The notes: a model not told the origin generated them from the sequence alone. 64,000 nucleotides of DNA from Siphonodentalium dalli (GCA_032622095.1 CP136061.1:60655301-60719300); one strand, 5' to 3'; counted from the first letter of the stretch, positions 1 to 12,780 are shown. Numbers and translations are program-made.

Positions 1-341
1 ATTATCGGGAATTCTTTCTGGCCCAGAAGATAGTAAAAAATTCGTTATTATTACCCACTTGATTATAGAGTTATCCATCCTCGTCTGTTTGAATAGAATT
101 TTGGCGTAAAATCTCGAGCATGTTACCAAATTGACGGCAGTTATAAGTACTCATCTCGAGAACATAAGAATTTTCAAAAATCAATATCTAATGACTCTGA
201 GCTTTGTTTGATGGGTTCCTCGACTCGAATCAAATATTTTTTACCCCCAAAGCCAAAGAAATAGTAATATAGGACCCTCTGATCGGATTGTTGTTGTTGG
301 AATCTGTTGAGATGGGGACCCTCTTTACGGGTTGAGTACCT
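1..341 (+). mobile_element. Partial copy of a dispersed element ending in GAGTACC
   Basis: The stretch from about 65 (gagttatccatcc) through the CTCTGAGCTTTG segment near 195 and the acccccaaagccaaag segment near 243 to gagtacctttaa near 335 matches the element at 36001-36420 in order and orientation. A third copy is inverted at 25.25-26.37 kb. The left end runs off the window. It appears non-coding. Confidence 0.6.
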
Positions 342-1510
342 TTAATATATATGAAAATTTCAACTTTTAGTAAATACAGGAACACCGTGCCATAGAGTGA
401 CATACCATTGACAGCAATAAACATCAAATCCAAATTAGCATTAAATTTAAAGGAACACAGACTGGCTCAAGATTATAATCTTAAAATATCAGTGGTTGGT
501 CACTCGGTTCAACACCGATAACAATTTAACACCACTCCAACGGGCTCGTTCTTCATTTCAGCACGCCAAAATGGAAAGTCAGCACTTACATAAAACATCC
601 AACTTAAAGGGGCACCTCTACCACTACAAAAACCCAATATTTAAGCTCGTGGGCTCTACCCCCATAAAACTTTGCCGCGGTCGGACATGGTGATTTGCTA
701 TATACAGATAGGTCCAACCAACCAATCGTAACATAGCAAGGTGAAGGAGAAAGAGAACAAGAATTAATTCAATAGAATGTGATAGGGAATCATGCATATA
801 ATACATGGCAATACAATATATGTAATTACAAGTATACATATACACATGTACAATTTTACATGTATATTCTATCTGTCTGTGTTCTATATAGAAATTCACG
901 GGGAACCATCTTTATAGATGGCACCAAAGGGGTCCAACAGGGGTAACATTTGACGAGGAAGATAATGTGTGGGTTAAACTGTTCTATATATGATGTATAG
1001 TATTCGCTTAAAGAGAGTATACTTTTCAGGTAATAATAGAGTGTATATACCCATCGCTGATTTATACATATGCATGTGCAAATATATGTACAAATTGTAC
1101 ATGGTCATTTATGCGCGTGCACGGTAGTTAAACAACACTATTGACTATTAAGGTGCATTCTGATTATGTAACGCTGATAATGCATGTGATATAGACACCG
1201 TGTGAGCATGGTCCATCAGAGAGAGGTTTCAGGGTAGTTAGCACTCACAACAGGGGGCGTTGGCTGGCTTCTGAATTATTAACACAAAAGTTATGTATAT
1301 TGGTTATTTATGATTTTTGGGAGGAATGCAATATTGGATTTTACATTAAAGTTGGCATTTATAATCGTTGAGAACATTGGCCTTTATTTTGTATCTAAAG
1401 TTCTGTCGGCTTTCAATTGATTTATGTTTTTTGTCAGTTTCATTCCATAATCTTGGAAATGAAACTTCTATGCGAACAATTTAAAGCAAAGTCATAGCCC
1501 CCCCCCCAGC
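342..1510. other. No gene seen
   Basis: AT-rich sequence with stops in all frames and no convincing coding or structured feature. A short poly-C run lies at about 1498-1507. Confidence 0.5.
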
Positions 1511-1599
1511 CTGTGCTTACCCGTTGCATCATTTCTGAGTATGGGGTGTCAATAATATAGGCATCTCATACTCAGAAATTGTGCAACAGGTAAACACAG
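1511..1599. repeat. Hairpin inverted repeat
   Basis: An arm with ctgtgcttacc and catttctgagtat is mirrored by atactcagaaat and ggtaaacacag, leaving a loop of about 20 bases. Poly-C runs flank it on both sides. It is probably a small fold-back element. Confidence 0.6.
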
Positions 1600-2344
1600 T
1601 ACAACAATAAGTGATATACCCCCCCCCCCCCGTGTATATAATTTGTATGCAGACCCGCCCACTCCGCGGCTGTTTTGAATTTTTCGCATATAAGTGACAC
1701 AAACGCTCTTTATTTATACCATATCAGGATAGTTAACAATGAACGCTCTATATATAAGTTACTCCGTCTTGTCATAATTTGGCTGTTGCTATTGGCACAA
1801 GTATATTTAGATTAAACATACATGCTCATTTGAACTTCGAACATACTGTATCAATGTATGCCATTAAAATGTTTGTAATAGTGGCAATGTTGGTCGACAA
1901 ATTCACGAAATACAGTTAGAGGTATTATAAACTCTGAAAAATTACCGAAGTCACAACAAGTTTGCAGCAATTTTCAATTTTACAAACAAGGTTGCACAGT
2001 TTTAAAACAATTCTCCAATAAATGTTGGCTGTATGGTGTGCTGCTGGATTCACATTTGAAATCCAAGATAGCTGCTGGCGGTCATGTTTGTTTTAAACGA
2101 ATTTCGGGGAAACAGGTGGGTTCCAATCTAGAGGTCACACCGAGGATCCATATGAAGTTTGGTGATGATCGGACGAGGGGTAAACTCTGTAGGGTATGCT
2201 AAAGGATATAGTGCTGCAAAGAGTAAAATTTAATTGTTAAATTGTTGGAAGAATGTAAGAAAAAATTACAAAAAATGATAAAAAAACAAAAATGATAACA
2301 ATTGTTAAAGAATGTAAGAAAAAATGATAAAAAAAATTGTTAGG
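1600..2344. other. No gene seen; poly-C and A-rich tracts
   Basis: A C-tract lies at about 1619-1631. At 2250-2340 a near-duplicate A-rich phrase (gaatgtaagaaaaaat, aaaatgataa) is repeated. Near 1690-1740 the motif acgctctttatt and a following ccatatcagga recur elsewhere in the window (33.4, 45.95 and 48.3 kb). Confidence 0.4.
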
Positions 2345-2425
2345 CCATTGAATTCTCTTATGTATGCGAGGCGACCTATGGTCGACTCGCATTTATAAAA
2401 GAATGCATTGGCACGGGGTTTTAAA
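2345..2425. repeat. GCGAGGCGACC inverted motif, fragment of a piggyBac-like MITE
   Basis: attctcttatgtatgcgagg followed by cgactcgcatttata and gaatgcattggcac is the same inverted core found inside the TTAA-flanked elements at 43.2, 49.5 and 51.9 kb. No TTAA-flanked ends are recognisable here. Confidence 0.55.
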
Positions 2426-4290
2426 TGATGCTACCAAGCTCTTCAGCAACAGTGATAGCGATGTCTTGTCATTATCCCCACACATTAAGTTGACGGGGAT
2501 ATAGAAATGTTCTCCGTCCGCCCGTGAGTTATCCCCTATATAGATGTACTTGTGATGTGAACATGCAAACAATGGGAGCACAAGTTGGACTTGTGATGTG
2601 ACATGGTCCTTGTGATGTGTAGACTGGTGCCCTGTCCCAACTCTGCTACTCGCCCGTAGGGACAGGTATAGGCTAAACAGAAAGTGGAATTTTGAATTGT
2701 GTTTCCGGTTTGTGAGATATTGTTTCAAAATAGAAAAGCAAATTTCAACATCGGTACGTTTTTCTTAATTTAATAATACAAGACGCAAGTATATAACTTT
2801 GACAACTACTCAATCAAATTGAATAGAGTGTTTTTCACAGGAATCGACTAGCCCCGATCAACGGCAATAAGTTAAATAGTGCGTAATCATGTTTTTGTAG
2901 CTTGGATATTTGGAAACTCTGATGTCAACAAACACCCCCGGTAACCGGTTACATCAATTTTGTGTCGAAGTTTGCTGTCCCATGTCGCATTTTATTAACT
3001 AAATTCGTCGGGGATATATTAACGCTCATGTTGATACCAAAATTAACACAAGGGGTCAATGTGATTTGCCTGGGTGGACCTTTTACCATAAATTGCCAAA
3101 CTTTGCTATACCGTCCGATGCTCTGACAAGTTGGTCAGTCTGTACTACATTCATTTAAGGGGTTTATTTACATTAGTATAAACATATTTTATTCCAATCA
3201 AAATAATAACATATATAAACATTTAACAGACATTTTACAGGAGTATAGAATAATATAAATTCGATTGATTGGAAAGGGGATTAAACAACAAGCCCAAGGG
3301 CTTTTATTAAGTTTGCTCCCCTTTTGTTTCGCGCCCGCTCTTCATTAAGGGTAGAGAGGCGGTCGGACGGGAAGGAATGAAAATATCATAATTATAGTAA
3401 TGATGATGTCGTTAGAAGCAGGGAGAGAGATTGTGAACGAGAAAGAGATAGAGAGGACCAGAGAGAGAAAGAAAGAGAGAGAGATAGAGAGAGATAAAAG
3501 GGATGAGATACTGTATTTACATTACTGATACCAACAGGTATCTCCTTCACACAGATATGTCAATATATTAAGTTGATGGCGATAGTTTTATTTGTTCCAA
3601 ATAAGTTTCGTGAGGTACTAGTAATCACACCACCCACCCCCTGTGCACGGTTACATCAACATTGAAGAAGTTTGCTGCCTCATATCTGATTTTTTTATTT
3701 CGATGTTTCGGCTATATTATTGTGGTCATTTTAGTACCAAAATCATCTATATGAGGCAGATATATTTTGTTTGCGTGAGGTGTTTTGTGTCAAACGGGAA
3801 AATTTTATAACTGTAAAAACACGTTACACGGGCCTTACTAGTAGTGGAGATGACATTAAGCTACATTTATGGCATGTTGCATATGAGACATGAGGTGAAA
3901 ACTTCCTTCCCGACACCCTTTGGAAAGAAGCTTCAAGAAATGTAAAATTGAAATAAATAAACTTGTCGTGATGTAACTAAGATATTTAAGCCTAGATCAT
4001 TGTGTGCATGGAACAAGAGCGAGCAAATGTATCAAATATTAACGTGACTATCAATGGCTTGAAAATGACTGTCATCAGTGCATCCAACTAATCAGTGAAT
4101 TATTTGCATGTGTATCAATTCAGATTATCTGTTACTAGTACTCTCACAACAAGTAAAGTATTCAAGTCCAGCATAGTGACTGCCAAAAGGCAAAAGCATT
4201 TAGTATAATTGAAGTTGATCCACTAGACCAACAAAAGTGGTATGGAATAATGCTAGATAATGGGCTGGTTGACCGACTAATCATGAAATA
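2426..4290. other. No gene seen
   Basis: AT-rich, with short open frames only and no recognisable domain. It includes the GA-rich tract described separately. Confidence 0.4.
3418..3497 (+). repeat. GA-rich simple repeat
   Basis: Purine-rich run of gagagaga/gaaagaga units, imperfect, about 80 bases. Confidence 0.8.
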
Positions 4291-4503
4291 CAGTAATGCA
4301 CTAAGTAATCGACTCTTTAACTACAGAAGAATTATGGGTAACTTTTCAGGATTTAGTCGGAAATATGGCTTTTTGCCATTCATCGGAAAGCTCTTGGGGA
4401 GAGCTTTCCGATGAATGGCAACAAGCCATATTTCCGACTAAATCCTGAAAAGTTACCCATAATTCTGCTGTAGTTAAAGGGTCGATTACTTAGGGCATTA
4501 CTG
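4291..4503. mobile_element. Palindromic TA-flanked MITE (mariner-like), copy 1
   Basis: Ends CAGTAATGC...GCATTACTG flanked by TA on both sides. Almost the whole 213 bp folds on itself: ggatttagtcggaaatatgg and its complement surround a short loop at gaaagctcttggggagagctttc. Four more copies lie in the window. A TA target duplication and CAGT-type ends are typical of Tc1/mariner-derived MITEs. No coding capacity. Confidence 0.88.
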
Positions 4504-5638
4504 TAGTTAGAAATTATGGAATTGTGTGTATAATGCATAATGACGTAGGTTTGCAGATATCAGCAATTTATAGAATAATATTTCCAATTGAAGCCTGCTA
4601 AATGTCCTCTTTATGTATTTGTTTTCAAAATATGTCAACTCTAGTTGAATTGGAGCTTAACAAATAATATTTCATCATTATCACGGATATGTCATGTCTA
4701 CAAAATTGTCAACAATGACCCGAAAGTGAAGATTGAGGTCACTGTCCTGAGTTGTTGTCAGCTTAAAATGTATTTCAGCCAAAATAGCCAATACACATGT
4801 TTGGATCATGTAATAGCTTGCAGGGGAAACTGATATCTCAATGGATATGCAGGAGATATGCTGGGAAATTTATAATTTGTAAATTGGATGCATAAACCTT
4901 TCAGTGAAAAACAATAATAGCAGTTCTTTTTGTTTGAAGTGTTCCATTTTATAAGTTATACCTTATAGAGTAAGTTATACCAGTGTTTTTTGTGCACCTT
5001 TCAGATTTTGGTGGGTTAGTACTGTATTTGTCCACTTCCATCGATTCATTAGAATTTCCATTAGCAGTGTCCAATTTGACCACCCAGGTAGACCTAGAAT
5101 ACTCTCATGACACACTCACCTGGAAACTCCAATACATGATTGCATGTGTGTGTGTACATGTACCGGTATGTGGTACTGCCTATCAGCCAGTTTAAAAAAA
5201 AAATCTTAATTAAACTTTTTTTCAATTAAATCAGCTTCTGAAACATGGTAAACTGTCACTTGAACTAGAGCAGATAACTTTCTAGTCATATGAGTGATAT
5301 CAGTAGGGTTTTATGTGGTTTTAGACCAAAATTAGTGAAATTTTGGGGGTGGGTGACCAAACATTTGAGTAAAAAAATGATTTTTTGCAGGTTTGGAATG
5401 GTGGTTCCCCGAAAATGCCAGATGTAAAACACGGCATACCTTCCTGCAAATTTTATATTATAATATACATGTAATATTAAATCAATTGTACTGGGATAAT
5501 GCGTGATAAAATTCAACCACTGGGAATCTCAATTTTCAAATGTCAGGCTGCTTATTTTCTGGCTTGGTACATGAGCTGCTCTGGTCAATATTAATTCAAT
5601 ACAAAATGTTGATTTAAATACATTAAGTTCTAGTATAA
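4504..5638. other. No gene seen
   Basis: AT-rich sequence with open frames of about 60-76 codons only. No domain, splice signal pair or repeat is recognised. Confidence 0.4.
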
Positions 5639-6095
5639 TTGATTAAAGGGACATCTCGTGAACAGGTATATACAATTTCCATGGTCATAAAAAGGGAATT
5701 AGGGGTCCTTGGGGCCTTGCTTCCCTCCTATGGTGTACTTGTTGACTTAAAATTGGGTAAAAACCCCTATTTTCATATCATCAGCATCCCTCTCCCTTGA
5801 ATGTGTGTCTCAAACCGGAGCTGTAAAAAAAATTCAGTAAAGGCCTACTAATTGGACATCTCCTGCACAGGTACCGGTATATAGCATGTCCATGGTCACA
5901 AAAAGGGAATTCGTGGTTACTTCTTCCCTCATATGGTGGGCCTACATGTATATAGACTTGAAAATTGAAGAAAAAACATGCTTCCAAATGCATATCACTA
6001 TCAGCATCCCATGAATGTGTCTCCACCCTGGAGCTCTAGTATATTTGATTAAAGGGACGTCTCCTGCACAGATATATACAATTTCCATGGTTATC
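5639..6095 (+). repeat. Tandem repeat of about 205 bp, about 2.3 units
   Basis: The phrases gattaaagggacatctcgtg, tttccatggtcataaaaagg and catcagcatccctc recur in the same order near 5640, 5850 and 6047, with the last unit incomplete. The third unit runs into the inverted-repeat element at 6101. Units are clearly diverged, so the duplication is not recent. Confidence 0.7.
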
Positions 6096-6384
6096 GATCT
6101 AGATCAAAACGGTCAAGGGAATTTTCAACACCGACCCGACAAACACCTCTACAGTACAGGATTCCAAGCACCACAATTTTATGGTTAGATTAATAGGCTA
6201 TATGCCTATATATGATCTATTTTATCTCATGTAAAGTAAATTTTTGAAAAATTCATAGGACATGTACTGGCATCTGGCAAGTACAATTGCATTAATATAT
6301 TAATATTATAATATAATATAGATATATTATAATAATTTCTCATAATAATAATGCAATCTAAAGTTCATATTTTAGAACACCAGC

Positions 6385-6458
6385 GGTCTCCAGTCAGATT
6401 CGAACTGACAATCCCCTCAGTGTAAACTGAGGTGCACTCACCAATGTGCTGTAGAAAC
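6385..6458 (-). tRNA. tRNA-like sequence, probably a SINE head or tRNA pseudogene
   Basis: Reading minus, a cloverleaf can be drawn: acceptor GTTTCTA pairs with TGGAGAC with two G-U pairs; D arm GCAC/GTGC with GG in the loop; anticodon arm CCTCA/TGAGG with loop GTTTACAC; T arm GTCAG TTCGAAT CTGAC. The B box (GTTCGAATC) is intact. The anticodon loop is 8 rather than 7 bases, and no T-run terminator follows closely, so a working tRNA is doubtful. If functional, the loop most resembles a Val(TAC) type. Confidence 0.5.
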
Positions 6459-6533
6459 TGATATAAAGCTGGCATTAAAAAACAACAAATTTGAGTAGAA
6501 CCCCCCCCCCCCCGGCCAGTGCATGTACTAATA

Positions 6534-6603
6534 TAGATCATGCCATGAACCTCTACTAATGCTAACGCCCGCTAGCATTAGTAGAGGTTCATGGCATGAT
6601 CTA
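6534..6603. repeat. Perfect palindrome, 31-bp arms
   Basis: Arms tagatcatgccatgaacctc... and its exact complement surround the 8-base loop acgcccgc. It lies at the centre of the larger inverted element. A related, non-palindromic phrase (gatcatgccataaagctct) occurs near 16245. Confidence 0.88.
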
Positions 6604-6771
6604 GTACTAATACTATGAAAAATTTTTTTATATTTTCTTTACATGTGACAAAATAGATCATATATACCGTTAGCTTATAAAACAAACCATAAAAATTGTG
6701 GCACTTTGAATCCTGTACTAGTAGAGGTATTTGTCGGGTCGGTGTTGAAAATTCCCTTGAGCGTTTTGATC

Positions 6772-7584
6772 TACATGGATCTACATGTAGACATTGATGA
6801 CAGCGCCGGGTTATTTTAATCATTCGGTATAAAACTTGGTATTCGCTCCATTCTAAATGAAATTAATAAAAATTGATTACAATTTACACACAAGAAAGAC
6901 ATTCTTAATTTTAACTGTATCATTGCTAAAAAATTAACATATGAATCATGATTGACTGACCTTTCAATTCAAGTTTCATAAACAGCAATAGTCACAAAAT
7001 GTCACAGAAAAAATGAACCCATCGGCCCATCGTGGAATTTTTGGTGTCAAAATAATGGTCTGAGTGTTGCTAAGAAATCAACATCTAAATATACATTATG
7101 GGCCAGCAACTTTTTCGCCTATGAATAAAAAACGAACCAGACATGCTTGAAACGCATGAGTCGAAAACAGGTAACTGGTCACAATTAAACACACTTTTCA
7201 TATCATTCCCGAAATCAATAAACACTGTCACTGTTGTATATTGAAACACTAATGGTGTAACTTATTGATTATCGATATAAATAGATGTAATCAAATATAA
7301 ATTGTAGATAAAAATGATGATCTTACCGTAGCAATAAAAATCGTAAATAAATTCGCAATCTAAAATATCACGTGACAACCGCATCTCATGAATATATTCA
7401 TGAGCTCAGCCTATACCAGGCCTCAAATACGTTTGCTGGCCTGGGTACTAGGCTAGTGATGTGAAGCTTGGGAGGTGCACCTTACAAATGACCACGTTGA
7501 AACGCGTCTAAATTGCATTTCTGAGCAGCAGCACAATTTATATCGTAACCCAGCAAGTGTAACAGAACGAGAAGAAGAAGCGCG
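6772..7584. other. No gene seen
   Basis: AT-rich up to about 7380, then more mixed sequence leading into the 5S-like element. The 7450-7584 part (minus) is continuous with the 5S-like sequence and is probably the body of that repeat. Confidence 0.4.
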
Positions 7585-9092
7585 GGAGTCGCACCGAAAG
7601 TTGGCAGGACCCGCAATCCCAAACCGGTCACCCATCCAAAGACTAAGGGTCTATTCTCATTGCACACGCGCTGCGATTAATCGCAGCGTTTTTTAAGGTG
7701 CGTGTTAACATAACACAGAGCGATTCGTGATCAATTACCTTCATCAAACAACCACGTCCTATTCGTGACCAATCATCTTATGCAATCAACCTCGTCATCG
7801 AGATAGCCGTTACAGAGAATGGCATGGTTCACTCGGTCACATATACTATCCGGGTACAGTCATTCTCATAACTGATGGGCGATAAAATAATAAATGAAGT
7901 ACGGAAAGGAAATGGCTTGGAAAGAAGTTTCCAACGTACATGTATAGCTTGCATCAGTGGTGATTTTTGTGGAATTCAGTCGAATTATATTACCTGTCAG
8001 TCTCGCGCAACACTGTACCCAAGATTGTGAATATATAGATTGATAGTAATGTGCCGTTTAGCATGTGCGATCACTGATGATAAGCCGCCAATGGCGATCA
8101 AATTGAAATCAATTGCTCATGCATGCGAACAGCGTCCTGGCGACATAATTCGACCTGAAACGACGCGTGCGTGACTCTTAAGGTCGAATTCTGAGTCCCA
8201 TCACTTATTCTATTTGAATGGTGGTTCGTCAATTATAGTACCGCGTTGTCGCTGTTGCCAGCGGCTATACAAATGAGCACTCGATGATGGGGGAGGGGGT
8301 ATGAAAAAAACGTTCATACACAGGGTTGAACATAAAAATCCCTCCCAACCATGGGTCTACCATCCTCCCTACATGCAAATCTATTTGTTTTTCTCCTAAC
8401 AATTGAGGTCTCATCCCCTCTTTCCCCATAATTTTTACTGGATATCATATGTTTGAGTACAAATGTTTTAAATGAGCTTTATTCAGAAAGACGATTTTTG
8501 TCAGACCTAGCTCACTATAAGGTAAAATGTTGAAAGATCTAATTCAACTACTTGAATAGTACACTTTTGATAATCTTGAGTGATAATAACAATTATATAC
8601 ATAAAACTCCTGTAATCTGGGTTGTGATCGTACTATATAGTGTTATATACGTTTCAAGCTGGAATAAAATATGCATATTTATGCCCAACTACATGGAATT
8701 GAACCCTCTATTTCTAATTATAATTAGCTAGATATAATTGTGTCCTCAAAACTTATGTCATTTTGATGGCATGGCTCGTTATACTCAACTTATACGGTAT
8801 ACCTGAGTAAATCTAACTAAAGTTAATGTGTCAGCATATAGGCCTGTATGTGGTCACCCCAACCGAAAGTACTTTATCATCCTCCAACCTACCCTAGACC
8901 TGTGTATGAATGTGTTCGTCAGACCCCCACCCCTATTGGGGGAACTCTTAGCAGTGGGAGGAAGGAATGCCATCGAACACACACATAGAGCCGCTCGACC
9001 TTAAAAAAACGCTGCGATTAATCGCACGCGCGTGTGCAATGAGCATAGACCATAACCAAGCTCGACGTTGCTTAACTTCGGTGATCAGACAA
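7585..9092 (-). rRNA. 5S-rRNA-like sequence (5S-derived SINE or pseudogene), split by a transposon
   Basis: Reading minus, 9090-9056 gives GTCTGATCACCGAAGTTAAG followed by CAACGTCGAGCTTGGTTA, the 5S A-box region. The match resumes at 7643-7600 with TTGGATGGGTGACCGGTTTG, the 5S C-box region. The 1.4 kb between is an inserted element. Sequence 5' of the A-box is poorly conserved, and the 3' end continues into non-5S sequence, which favours a 5S-derived SINE (SINE3-like) or a decayed pseudogene over a working 5S gene. Confidence 0.68.
7647..9052. mobile_element. PIF/Harbinger-like non-autonomous transposon, TAA target duplication
   Basis: About 53-bp terminal inverted repeats: left GGGTCTATTCTCATTGCAC, right end (reverse) TGGTCTATGCTCATTGCAC, both continuing into the self-complementary GCTGCGATTAATCGCAGC type core and a T-run. 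TAA at 7644-7646 and 9053-9055 is duplicated. The uninterrupted 5S motif GGTTAGT shows a single TTA, so the pre-insertion site can be inferred. A 3-bp TWA duplication is the hallmark of PIF/Harbinger. No transposase or Myb-like frame is visible in the 1406 bp. Confidence 0.85.
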
Positions 9093-10447
9093 AACGTCTA
9101 ACGACTGTGACCAAGAGATCTAGACCTCTCGAGCAGAGAAGTCATCGGCCTTCTATATTTACAACTCGACCGATACACAAGTAAATATTACTAAATAAGA
9201 AGCAAATTCTGGCTGTTTTCCAATGGACGGTATCGTCCTATCAAATGCAATGCAATTTCTGCATAACATGTGTGTGTTTTCTACATATCTATACCACGTG
9301 ACACCAATTGGACCAATCATTAAACGTCATCACGTGGGACTCACCATATTTGACAACACCACAGAAGTTTATCTGACCACATTTTCGACTCAGATGCTTA
9401 TGAATCAACATCACTAGGCCTAAACTGCCAATAAACATGATGCCCATTAGGGTACGTGCATACACTGGCAAGTTTGCACGGTGGGGTTTTCAGGCATTTC
9501 GTCGTAGAGTACGATATGGTGCAATGATATAAACGGAATCAAGCATATCAAATTCCACAACTAATTACGTGCGAAGTAAAATATCTGTAGTTCCACCTGT
9601 AACGATGAATCCGGAATTTGCATGTAAATGGCATGTAATTATCACGCAAGAATCAATCACACAAGAAGTTGAAGTCAAATGCCAGTGGCACCGTTACGAG
9701 TGGAAGCTCCATGAATTCCGTTACTAGTTCCCAGTTCTCAAAACATAATAATAATCGTTACTAAATCGCCGATGTATGCATAACCACAGCAGCTACGGGG
9801 CCATCCTTTTGGATTCTACTTGTGCCACCACTAGTCCATCTAAAAAAAAAACTAGGTCACATAAACTTGTCCAGCTATTCACAAATTGGGCGTAAGTCGT
9901 GCGTGGGGTAAAACTAGGACATGTTTCGTTGCTAAAGTCCCTATGTAAGCATAACCACAGTAGCCACGGGGCCATCCTTGTGCCACCACTAGTCCATCTA
10001 TAAATCACAAATCAAGTCACATACGCCCGTCCAGCTGTTCAAACATTGGGCGTAAGTCGTGCGTGGGGTAAAATAGAACATTTTTCGTTGCTAAATTCCT
10101 TATGTAAGCATAACCACATCAGCCACGAGGCTATCATTGTGGATTCTTCTTGTGCCACCACTAGTCCATCTAGAAATCACAAACTGGTTCACATACGCTT
10201 GTCCAGCTGTTCAAAAATTGGGCGTAAGTCGTGCGTGGGGTCAAAATAATGAAAAAAAGGTCATTTTTCGTTGCTGAATCGCCTGCGTAGGCATAACCAT
10301 AGCACCACGGGGCTATCCTTGTGGATTCTTCTTGTGCCACCACTAGTACATATAAAAATCACAAACTAGGTCACATAAACTTGTCCAGCTGTTAAAAAAT
10401 TGGGCGTAAATCGTGCGTGGGGTAAAAATAGACATTTTTCGTTGCTT

Positions 10448-10805
10448 AATCCAGCCTTTTCTCCTGAAAACCAACACATTATTTGCTTATAAGGAACAAT
10501 ATCCTAGGTAGATAATCTGCTTAGAATCGCCCCCATTTTGAGTCGGTAATGTGCTGAAAAGGAGACTTTATTAGTCACAATATCGACTCATATAGAGGCG
10601 ACTCTAAGCAGATTATGTGCGGTCAATGACAAAATTAAGCCAACCCACGACTTTTCAAGTGTTCGCTCATTACCATGTGTTTTCACTGTGGCTCGCGCCA
10701 TAGCACGGAATGACGACTGTGACTCCATCATCTGCTTATTTTCAGAATCAAATAATCACTTTATGTACCTAATTAAAATTATAGGTCGATTATGTATTTT
10801 CGCGA
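10448..10805. repeat. Hairpin spacer 1 within the satellite array
   Basis: Starts ccagccttttctcctgaaaa. It contains the inverted pair agataatctgcttagaatcg / cgactctaagcagattat about 110 bp across, then gttttcactgtggctcgcgc and a return to gttgctaaatcgcc. Probably a fold-back element that was captured and then amplified with the array. Confidence 0.75.
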
Positions 10806-11179
10806 GGATACGTTGCTAAATCGCCTGCGTTGGCATAACCATAGCTGCCACGAGGCTATTCTTGTGGATACTTCTTGTGCCACCACTAGTCCATATAGAA
10901 ATTACAAACCAAAGCACATACGCCTGTCCAGCTCTTTAAAAATTGGGCGTAAGTCGTGCGTGGGGTCAAAATAACGAAAAAGGTCATTTTTCGTTGCTTA
11001 ATCGCCTGCATAGGCATAACCATAGCAACCACGAAGGTATCCTTGTGGATTCTACTTGTGTCACCACTGGTTCATCTAGAAATAATAAATCAAGTAACAT
11101 GCGCCCATCCATCTGTTCAAAAATTGGGCGTAAGTCGTGCGTGGGGTAAAAATAATGAAAAAAAGGTTATTTTTCGTTG

Positions 11180-11552
11180 CTTAATCCAGCCTGTTCTCCT
11201 GAAACCAACACATTATTTGCTCATAAGGAACAATATCTTAGGTAGATAATCTGCTTAGAATCGCCTCATTTTGAGTCGATAATTGTGCTGAAAAGGAGAT
11301 CCTATTAGTTACAATATCGACTCATATAGAGGCGATACCAAGCAGATTATGTGCGGACAATGACAAAATTCAGCGAACCCACGACTTTTCCCGTGTACGC
11401 TCATTAACATGTGTTTTCACAGTGGCTGGCGCCACAACACGATATGACGACTGTGACTCCATTATCTGCTTATTTCAGAATCAAATAATCACTTTATTTA
11501 CCTAATTATAATAATAGGTCGATTATGTGCGTATTTTCGCGAGAATATGTTG
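11180..11552. repeat. Hairpin spacer 2 within the satellite array
   Basis: Same order of motifs as spacer 1 (tgttctcctgaaaccaac, aatctgcttagaatcgcc, aagcagattatgtgcgg, gttttcacagtggctggcgc), with substitutions. Confidence 0.75.
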
Positions 11553-12399
11553 CTAAATCGACTGCGTTGGCATAACCAGAGCAGTCACGGCTATCCCTGT
11601 GGATTCTTCTTGTGCCACCACTAGTCCATCTAGAAATCACAAACTGGTTCACATACGCCTGTCCAGCTGTTCAAAATTTGGGCGTAAGTCGTGAGTGGGG
11701 TCAAAATAATGAAAAAAAGGTCATTTTTCGTTGCTTAATCGCCTGCGTAGGCATAACCATAGCAGCCACAAGGCTATCCTTGTGGAGTATTATTGTGCCA
11801 CCACTAGTCCATCTAAAATTCACAAACCGTTCAAAAATTGGGCGTAAGTCGTGCGTGGGGTCAAAATAATGAAAAAAATGGTCATGTTTCGTTGCTAAAT
11901 CGCCTGCCTAGGCATAACCGTAGCAGCCACGAGGCTATTCTTGTGGAATCTTCTTGCGCCACTACTAGTACATCTAAAAATCGCAAACCAGGTCACATAA
12001 ACTTTTCCAGCTGTTCAAATATTGGGCGTAAGTCGTGCGTGGTGTAAAATAGAACATTTTTCGTTGCTAAATTCCTTATGTAAGCATAACCACAGCAGCC
12101 ACGGGGCTATCCTTGTGGATTCTTCTTGTGCCACCACTAGTCCATCTAGAAATCACAGCTGTTCAAAAATTGGGCGCAAGTCGTGCGTGGGGTCAAAATA
12201 ATGAAAAAATGCCATTTTTTCGTTGCTGAATCGCCTGCGTATGCATAACCGTATCAGCCCCAGTCTATTCTTGTGGACTCTTCTTGTGCCACCACTTGTC
12301 CATCTAAAAATCACAAACTAGGTCACATAAACTTTTCCTGCTGTTCAAAAATTGGGCTTAAATCGTGCGTGGGGTAAAAATAGACATTTTTCGTTGCTT

Positions 12400-12780
12400 T
12401 ATCCAACCTGTTCTCCTGAAAACCAGCACATTATGTTTACTTATAAGGAACAATATTTTAGGTAGATAATCTGCTTAGAATCGCCTCACATTCAGTCGAT
12501 AATTATATTTGCTGAAAAGGAGACCCTATTAGTCACAATATCGACTCATATAGAGGCGATTCTGAGCAGATTACGTGCGGACAATGACGAAATTAAGCCA
12601 ACCCACGACTTTTCAAGTGTACGCTCATAAACATGTGTTTTCACTGTGGCTTGCGCCATAATACGAAATGACAACTATGACTCCATTATCGGCTTATTTC
12701 AGAATCAAATAATCACTTTATGTACCTAATTAAAATTATAGGTCGATTATGTGCGTATTTTTGCGAGGATATGTTGCTAA
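12400..12780. repeat. Hairpin spacer 3 within the satellite array
   Basis: Third plus-oriented copy (tgttctcctgaaaaccagca, aatctgcttagaatcgcc, gagcagattacgtgcgg, gttttcactgtggcttgcgc). Confidence 0.75.

Larger units (their letters stand above)
6101..6771. mobile_element. Non-autonomous element with inverted arms of about 160 bp
   Basis: 6101-6260 (agatcaaaacggtcaaggga, caccgacccgacaaa, atgatctattttat) is mirrored at 6612-6771 (aaaatagatcat, tttgtcgggtcggtg, ttgagcgttttgatct). The centre holds a tRNA-like sequence, a poly-C run and a perfect 31-bp-arm palindrome, so it is itself composite. No open frame of note. Target duplication not identified. Confidence 0.72.
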
